DNA of 45,527 bases, taken from a virus. This document shows, in pieces, positions 41,339-45,527 of this stretch (position 1 is its first letter; every line of letters starts with the position of its first letter). Below the pieces are notes generated by a model that made no database searches, had not been told where the DNA came from, and saw only the letters and a list, made by a program, of their open reading frames with translations. Location: positions 1-45,527 of the IMG/VR virus record IMGVR_UViG_3300036761_001572. One strand, 5' to 3'. A program made the position numbers and the translations under genes.

Positions 41339-41474
41339 TTGCCACCTTCTTTGGCTTCCTGTCCCACTTGTAGCTCTTACAGATAGGGCATACCTCAGGA
41401 CGCCTCATATACCTTGGAATCCATTGATGTCCGCACCGATAACAGGTGTAATAAGGAACCTTGATCGTTTTCAT
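41325..41474 (-). CDS. 49-residue zinc-ribbon protein
   Basis: The product reads MKTIKVPYYTCYRCGHQW, then EVCPICKSYKWDRK, a complete CxxC...CxxC ribbon with a basic tail. It is the first gene of the recombination operon, with GGAGG upstream and a strong promoter 17 bp before its start. It may bind DNA or partner the nuclease; function unknown. Confidence 0.7.
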   Translation of the reverse strand: MKTIKVPYYTCYRCGHQWIPRYMRRPEVCPICKSYKWDRKPKKVANGKG

Positions 41475-41490
41475 CTTTGCCTCCACTTCT

Positions 41491-41519
41491 ATAATACGTA
41501 TAACTTATGTGAAAGTCAA
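41491..41519 (-). promoter_or_regulatory. Strong leftward early promoter with UP-like element
   Basis: On the minus strand TTGACT (41519-41514) and TATTAT (41496-41491) are separated by 17 bases. Directly upstream, 41520-41565 is a run of A-tracts with a 13-base direct repeat (41531-41543 and 41545-41557), the make-up of an UP element. ATACGTAT at 41495-41502 is a small palindrome overlapping the -10 box and could be an operator. Confidence 0.8.
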
Positions 41520-41678
41520 GGTTTATTTTATTTTTTATTTGATCTTTTTTATTTGATTTTCTTGCCTTGCCGTCCACGGTGGTCGGTTCGCGGGCCGGCG
41601 GCGGGCCGAGGCGGCAAGTTGTTGGTTTGGGACGTTTTCCGGGGTTTGCACACTCTAAGTGAGGAGGTACAAAGTACC

Positions 41679-41888
41679 ATGATTGAAAAAAAGTTCGTTT
41701 CGGGCGGCCGGTGCGTAAACTGCGGCCATGGCATGATCTTCTCTTATGAGGAGAGGATCGAGGGGCTCTTTCATCTCGGAGACCTTGTTTGTGTCGCGTG
41801 CGGCGTGAGTCAATTCCAGCGGTGCCTTGATGTCAAGCTGCCGGAAGTGGCGCCGGACTTCGGGCCGTTGTTTGGGGGTGCAAAGTGA
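41679..41888 (+). CDS. Zinc-ribbon protein opening the MoxR operon
   Basis: A 69-residue protein with RCVNCGHGM and LVCVACGVS, a likely zinc ribbon. GAGGAGG precedes the ATG, and GGTAC-AAA-GTACC forms a small hairpin between ribosome site and start codon, which could tune translation. Its stop overlaps the GTG of the ATPase gene. The divergent gap 41475-41678 holds the leftward promoter and a GC-rich stretch; I see no clear rightward promoter. Confidence 0.65.
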   Translation: MIEKKFVSGGRCVNCGHGMIFSYEERIEGLFHLGDLVCVACGVSQFQRCLDVKLPEVAPDFGPLFGGAK

Positions 41889-42865
41889 CGCCTTCAAAAC
41901 TAAAGCTGGCCTTAAAGGTGGCAATCAAGGCGCGGCGCCCGGTGATGATTTGGGGATCTCCGGGCGTTGGGAAAAGTGCGGTTGTCCGGCAAGTGGCGGC
42001 TGACCTTGGGCTGCCTTGTCAAGATGAAAGGGTTTCGGATCGGGATCCTGTCGATTTCCGGGGCCTTCCTCATGTCGTGGACGGCGTGACGCTTTGGACG
42101 TTGCCGGGGTTCCTTCCGGTGTCCGGGTCCGGGATTCTCTTCCTAGACGAGCTAAGCGCCGCGCCTCCGGCAATTCAGGCGGTCGCGTATCAACTGATAC
42201 TGGATCGGCGGCTGGGTGATTACAGGCTGCCGGAGGGTTGGTCAATCTTGGCGGCGGGCAATCTGGAAAGCGATCGGGCGGTTGTTTCCCGCATGTCGTC
42301 CGCTCTGGCCAATAGGTTTGTCCATCTGTCCTTCGATGTCGATCTTAACGACTGGGTCGGCTGGGCTCTTGATAATGGGATACGTCCCGAGATTGTCGCG
42401 TTCCTTCGGTTTCGTCCGGAGCTTCTCTTTTCCTTCGATGCGGCGCGGGGTGAAAAGTCTTTCCCTTCGCCTAGAACTTGGGAATTCGTTTCTGACCTTA
42501 TGCGGGCCGATGGTCAAGCTTGTGAAGCGGAGCTAATTCAAGGGGCGGTCGGTGAGGGGGCCGGGGTGGAATTTCTGGGATTCCTTCGAACGTTCCGGGA
42601 CCTGCCGGATATCGACGGGATTATTAAGGATCCGGCGGGGTCAATAGTTCCATCCGGTCCGGCGGCTCTGTATGCGGTGTGTTCGGCTCTGGCGCGGCGG
42701 GTGTCGTCGGTTACGTTCGGGGCGGTGATGGCCTATACCGGGCGGCTGGCTGGCGAATACCAGGCGCTATTTGTAAAGGACGCTCTCCGGATTCATCCGT
42801 GGACTGATTCTCACGGGGCGTTTATCGACTGGGCGGTAAAAAATTCTTGGCTGTTGAAAGGATAG
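41885..42865 (+). CDS. MoxR-type AAA+ ATPase
   Basis: The 326-residue protein has Walker A GSPGVGKS (residues 24-31), Walker B ILFLDEL (D88, E89), a sensor-1 AAGN (N126) and an arginine finger in LANRF (R144), the MoxR branch of AAA+ ATPases. These remodel or insert metal into partner proteins, usually working with VWA-domain proteins encoded beside them, as here. GTG start overlaps the previous stop. Confidence 0.85.
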   Translation: MTPSKLKLALKVAIKARRPVMIWGSPGVGKSAVVRQVAADLGLPCQDERVSDRDPVDFRGLPHVVDGVTLWTLPGFLPVSGSGILFLDELSAAPPAIQAVAYQLILDRRLGDYRLPEGWSILAAGNLESDRAVVSRMSSALANRFVHLSFDVDLNDWVGWALDNGIRPEIVAFLRFRPELLFSFDAARGEKSFPSPRTWEFVSDLMRADGQACEAELIQGAVGEGAGVEFLGFLRTFRDLPDIDGIIKDPAGSIVPSGPAALYAVCSALARRVSSVTFGAVMAYTGRLAGEYQALFVKDALRIHPWTDSHGAFIDWAVKNSWLLKG

Positions 42866-42869
42866 GAAA

Positions 42870-43724
42870 ATGAATTTATCTGACAAAGCAATGCTGGTCA
42901 ATCTGTCAATTTCTGCATGGTCCGGGCGTAAGCTTGATAGGAAAATTACGGGTGAAGTTACGGCTGCCCATGGGGCGGATCGTGATGCGGGCCGGTGGAA
43001 TAAGAATTTGGTTCTCGGGTCGGCGTTAGACGAAGTGAAAAAGGCTGCCGGGGATTCGAGGACGTTCCACTACTTTAACTCTCTGCCGTGGACTGATGAC
43101 GGGTCAAGGATACTGACGGCGGCGTTATTCCTCAAGTATTCGGGTGAGATAGGCAAGCTCGAACGGGCGTTTAACCTGGCGGTTGACAAGTTCATCCAGG
43201 GCTATTCTCTGGTAATTGATAACGCTCGGATCTCGCTCGGGGATATGTTTAACGAGTCGGATTATCCTTCCGAGTCTGAAGTCCGGGGCAAGTTCTCTTT
43301 CCAGGTCAAGTTCCTGCCGTTGCCATCCGGGGATGATTTCAGGGTTGACTTGTCGGCTGGGGACGTGGCGCGGATAAAGGCTGATATTGAGTGCCAGCTT
43401 CAAGCGGCGACAAGTGCGGCGATGACTGACCTTTGGAGTCGGCTGCATGGTGCGGTCCGGGCGATGGCTGACAAGCTCAAGGACGGGGACGCGATTTTCA
43501 GGGATTCGCTTGTCGGCAATATCAAAGAGCTTGTCGATATACTTCCGGCCTTGAACCTGACGGGGGACGCGGCCTTAACGGCTGCCGTTGTCGAGGTCAA
43601 GAACCGGCTGGCGTGCTATTCACCTGACGTCCTTCGGTTTCATGAAATTGAGCGGTCTCAGGTGGCGGCGGCTGCTGACGAAATAGCCCGGAAAATGTCC
43701 GGCTATTGTGGCGGCGTGCTATGA
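42870..43724 (+). CDS. DUF3150-like protein
   Basis: A 284-residue protein opening MLVNLSISAWSGRKLDRK after a short leader, which matches my memory of the DUF3150 family found in phages between MoxR and VWA genes. It has a mixed N-terminal half and a helical C-terminal half. No catalytic motif is seen. It starts four bases after the ATPase and ends in an ATGA overlap with the peptidase gene, so the three products are probably made together and act as one complex. Confidence 0.6.
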   Translation: MNLSDKAMLVNLSISAWSGRKLDRKITGEVTAAHGADRDAGRWNKNLVLGSALDEVKKAAGDSRTFHYFNSLPWTDDGSRILTAALFLKYSGEIGKLERAFNLAVDKFIQGYSLVIDNARISLGDMFNESDYPSESEVRGKFSFQVKFLPLPSGDDFRVDLSAGDVARIKADIECQLQAATSAAMTDLWSRLHGAVRAMADKLKDGDAIFRDSLVGNIKELVDILPALNLTGDAALTAAVVEVKNRLACYSPDVLRFHEIERSQVAAAADEIARKMSGYCGGVL

Positions 43725-44848
43725 CACTGGAAGAGCGGATAAAGCGGGCGCGGGTTCAATTGGTATTGAGGGAGCCGTTCTTCGGTCGGCTGGTGTTGCG
43801 CTTGGACATGGTAGAGGATCTAAAGGCGGATACTATTTGGACTGACGGGCGGCGGATCGGATACCGTCCGGATTTTGTCAATGGGCTAACGGATCTCGAG
43901 CTTCAAGGGACGTTGGTCCATGAGGTGATGCATTGTGCTAACTTACATCCATATAGGCGTGAAAGTCGGGATCCTAAAAAGTGGAATATCGCTTGTGACT
44001 TGGCTATTAACGGGCTGGTCCTTCAAGCGGGGTTCGCGTTGCCGTCCGGCGTGCTACATGATAGCAAGCTAGACGGTCAAGCGGCTGAGCGGATTTATCT
44101 CGGGCTGCCGGATCAGGATCCTCAAGCGGGCGGCGCCGGTTCGTTCGACGAAGTGCGGGACGGTGGCGGGGAGGGCGGGTTCGGTCAAGCTCCAAGGGCG
44201 GGCGGGTCAAGTGAGGATATTCAGGCGGCTGCGGAAGAGTGGCGCGGCGCGGTCGTCCAGGCTGCCGGCGCGGCTGCCGGCAAGCTGCCGGCGGGCTTCG
44301 ATAGGCTGATAAAGCGTATCCGGCGGGGTCGCGTAGACTGGCGGGCGGTCCTGCGGCAGTTCCTCAATCAAGTGCGGGCGTGCGATTATACTTGGTCGCG
44401 TCCATCCAGGCGGCATATATCAAGCGGCCTTATTCTCCCTTCCATGCGGTCTATTGAGTGCGGGCTGGTAGTGTTCGCGTTCGATACGTCCGGAAGTATG
44501 TGTCAATCAATTCTAGATAAGGCATGGGCCGAGTGCGTGAGTGCGCTGGAGGACGTCCGTCCGGAAGCTTACTTGATAGCGTGTGATTCTAAAGTTCAAC
44601 GGATCGAACATATTGAGGGCGGGGATCCTCTACCTGACAAGCTAAACCTGCCGGGTGGCGGGGGGACTGACTTCCGTCCGGTGTTCGATAGGATCGCGAC
44701 TGACGGGCTGCTTCCGGCTGTCGTCGTGTACTTCACTGACTTGGACGGGTGTTTCCCTTCGTTCATGCCGGGCTATCCGGTGCTTTGGATTACTGACGAC
44801 GACAAGACACTAGCGCCGTTCGGGCTGACGCTGCCGGTGCTTTCATGA
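43721..44848 (+). CDS. VWA-domain zinc metallopeptidase-like protein
   Basis: This 375-residue protein joins two domains. The N-terminal part has LVHEVMHCANLHP with H67, E68 and H71, and WNIACDLAIN with D93, like the DUF2201 metallopeptidase-type proteins. After a Gly-rich linker (residues about 135-165), the C-terminal VWA domain has FDTSGSM (D255, S257, S259), T316-D317 and D340, a complete metal-ion-dependent adhesion site. Partner of the MoxR ATPase by family and operon. ATG overlaps the previous stop; its own stop overlaps the next ATG. Confidence 0.82.
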   Translation: MTLEERIKRARVQLVLREPFFGRLVLRLDMVEDLKADTIWTDGRRIGYRPDFVNGLTDLELQGTLVHEVMHCANLHPYRRESRDPKKWNIACDLAINGLVLQAGFALPSGVLHDSKLDGQAAERIYLGLPDQDPQAGGAGSFDEVRDGGGEGGFGQAPRAGGSSEDIQAAAEEWRGAVVQAAGAAAGKLPAGFDRLIKRIRRGRVDWRAVLRQFLNQVRACDYTWSRPSRRHISSGLILPSMRSIECGLVVFAFDTSGSMCQSILDKAWAECVSALEDVRPEAYLIACDSKVQRIEHIEGGDPLPDKLNLPGGGGTDFRPVFDRIATDGLLPAVVVYFTDLDGCFPSFMPGYPVLWITDDDKTLAPFGLTLPVLS

Positions 44849-44916
44849 TGGACTTGGCTGTTGTCCTTTGGGTCGCTTTCTGGATTTGGCTATTCGGTCG
44901 GCGGGGTCGGCGGTGA
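44845..44916 (+). CDS. 23-residue membrane microprotein
   Basis: The frame reads MMDLAVVLWVAFWIWLF followed by GRRGRR: one membrane-length hydrophobic segment with a basic tail, expected to sit with the tail in the cytoplasm. It starts by ATGA overlap with the peptidase gene and ends by GTGA overlap with the next, so coupling supports translation. It may anchor the complex to the membrane. No own ribosome site is evident. Confidence 0.5.
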   Translation: MMDLAVVLWVAFWIWLFGRRGRR

Positions 44917-45140
44917 GAGTTCCAAGGCGGGCGATAGCTGCGGCCGTTGCGGCTGAGATAGAGCAGGGGAATCTATTTGAAGCGGCTGAGACTTTTGCGT
45001 GGCGGAAAGAGTGGCCTTCAAAGACTGAGCCTTGGCGGGCATATTCAGCAATGGGGCGGGTAGCGGCTGAGTTCGGTGTCAATCCGCTAGCGCTGCGGCG
45101 CGTCCTTCGAGGGCGGCGATATATTCGAGGGCTCAAGTGA
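44913..45140 (+). CDS. Small HTH-like protein, tandem copy 1
   Basis: The 75-residue product starts MRVPRRAIAAAVAAEIEQG and ends with AAEFGVNPLALRRVLRGR, a probable helix-turn-helix. The GTG at 44913 was chosen because it matches the start of the second copy and overlaps the previous stop; a TTG at 44868 would extend it through the microprotein. Its stop overlaps the next GTG. Confidence 0.6.
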   Translation: MRVPRRAIAAAVAAEIEQGNLFEAAETFAWRKEWPSKTEPWRAYSAMGRVAAEFGVNPLALRRVLRGRRYIRGLK

Positions 45141-45349
45141 GTGCGTCAAGGCGTGATATAGCGGCTGCCGTTGCGGCTGAGATAGAGCAGGGGCCTATGT
45201 GGCAAGCGGCGAATTTTTATAAAGAAACGTCCGAGGACTGTTTGGCGAGAGCTTATCTTTGGCCCACGTCAACGGTGGCGCGGCTTTTCCATGTCCATGT
45301 CCAGGATCTCGAGCGCGTCCTCCGAGGGCGTAAGGCGTCCAGGTCCTAG
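45137..45349 (+). CDS. Small HTH-like protein, tandem copy 2
   Basis: A 70-residue paralogue of the preceding product: MSASRRDIAAAVAAEIEQG at the start and VARLFHVHVQDLERVLRGR near the end, with a different middle. The shared 5' DNA (about 30 bases nearly identical) shows a fairly recent duplication. It is the last gene of the rightward operon before the hairpin at 45362. Confidence 0.6.
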   Translation: MSASRRDIAAAVAAEIEQGPMWQAANFYKETSEDCLARAYLWPTSTVARLFHVHVQDLERVLRGRKASRS

Positions 45350-45361
45350 CGCCCTTCAAGC

Positions 45362-45386
45362 GGGGGTCCTCAAGCTGAGGGCTCCC
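45362..45386 (+). terminator. Strong hairpin after the last rightward gene
   Basis: GGGGGTCCTCA pairs with TGAGGGCTCCC (two G-U pairs) around an AGC loop, an 11-bp stem 12 bp after the last stop. No T run follows, so it may slow or end transcription with Rho or protect the RNA end rather than act alone. Its right arm enters the terminal repeat. Confidence 0.5.
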
Positions 45387-45527
45387 GCTCTCGCCTCCAA
45401 ATAATCCCACAATCTACCGGCTAACCGGCCATTCTCTTAATTACAGATCAAGATAGATGTACAGTTCTTTAATCTTCTCTTCTCTTTTACTCTGCAGGGG
45501 GGATATAAGGGGGGAGAGTATGAGAGG
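45384..45527. repeat. Terminal direct repeat, right copy
   Basis: This repeats 1-144 with one change (G45510 for T127). In the circular unit it is the same place as the left copy. No gene is seen in it; CCGG-CTAA-CCGG near its start is a weak hairpin only. Confidence 0.95.

Noticed and set aside
41424-41678. A longer upstream reading of the zinc-ribbon gene at 41679
   Set aside because: It would run through the leftward promoter and A-tracts; the ATG at 41679 has GAGGAGG.
1-45527. tRNA genes, CRISPR arrays, insertion sequences or an integrase
   Set aside because: I looked for tRNA-like ends, regular spaced repeats, transposase and recombinase motifs and found none I could support.

Overview
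The window looks like one complete double-stranded DNA phage genome cut open at an arbitrary point. Bases 1-144 reappear at 45384-45527 with one mismatch (T127 against G45510), so the unit genome is about 45,383 bp and is circular or terminally redundant. The gene set (small and large terminase, portal, scaffold, capsid, a tail adaptor, a very large nozzle-like protein, tailspike, tail fibre and several large ejection-type proteins, with no sheath, tape measure or tail-tube gene recognised) points to a short-tailed (podovirus-like) virion. Two features suggest a Gram-negative host: a small transglycosylase and a lysis protein with a membrane segment at each end. Promoters look sigma-70-like and most genes have GGAGG-type ribosome binding sites. 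I recognise no integrase, DNA polymerase or RNA polymerase, so lifestyle is open and replication probably uses the host polymerase.

Layout. (A) 45350-45383 and 1-599 form one gene-free region of about 630 bp across the junction, with three dyads, a short direct repeat and a promoter. (B) 600-2518, rightward: small genes including a Lar-like zinc protein, an XRE regulator and a cysteine-rich protein. (C) 2520-33227, rightward: small terminase, endonuclease VII, large terminase, portal, scaffold, capsid (followed by a terminator), a possible decoration protein (also followed by a terminator), connector-region genes including a dicluster ferredoxin, adaptor, nozzle, tailspike, tail fibre, a glycosidase-like protein, a very cysteine-rich virion-type protein, ejection-type proteins, transglycosylase and membrane proteins for lysis. 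(D) 39070-33076, leftward: replication initiator, a possible helicase loader, then a run of small accessory genes. Eight of these begin with the same 8-mer, ATGAGCGA. (E) 39071-39459: a structured, iteron-bearing gene-free region that is the best origin candidate. (F) 41474-39460, leftward, from a strong promoter: zinc ribbon, RecB/Cas4-like nuclease and a KPGAEK-family protein. (G) 41679-45349, rightward: zinc ribbon, MoxR-type AAA+ ATPase, a DUF3150-like protein, a VWA/zinc-metallopeptidase-like protein, a 23-residue membrane peptide and two tandem paralogues, nearly all joined by 4-base stop/start overlaps.

The points most worth following are the MoxR/DUF3150-like/VWA-peptidase operon with its coupled microprotein, the ferredoxin in the connector region, the roughly 40-cysteine virion-type protein, the sigma-like N-terminus on a 1290-residue ejection-type protein, and the repeated start-codon module in the accessory operon. 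All functional assignments are from reading motifs and context; no database search was possible.
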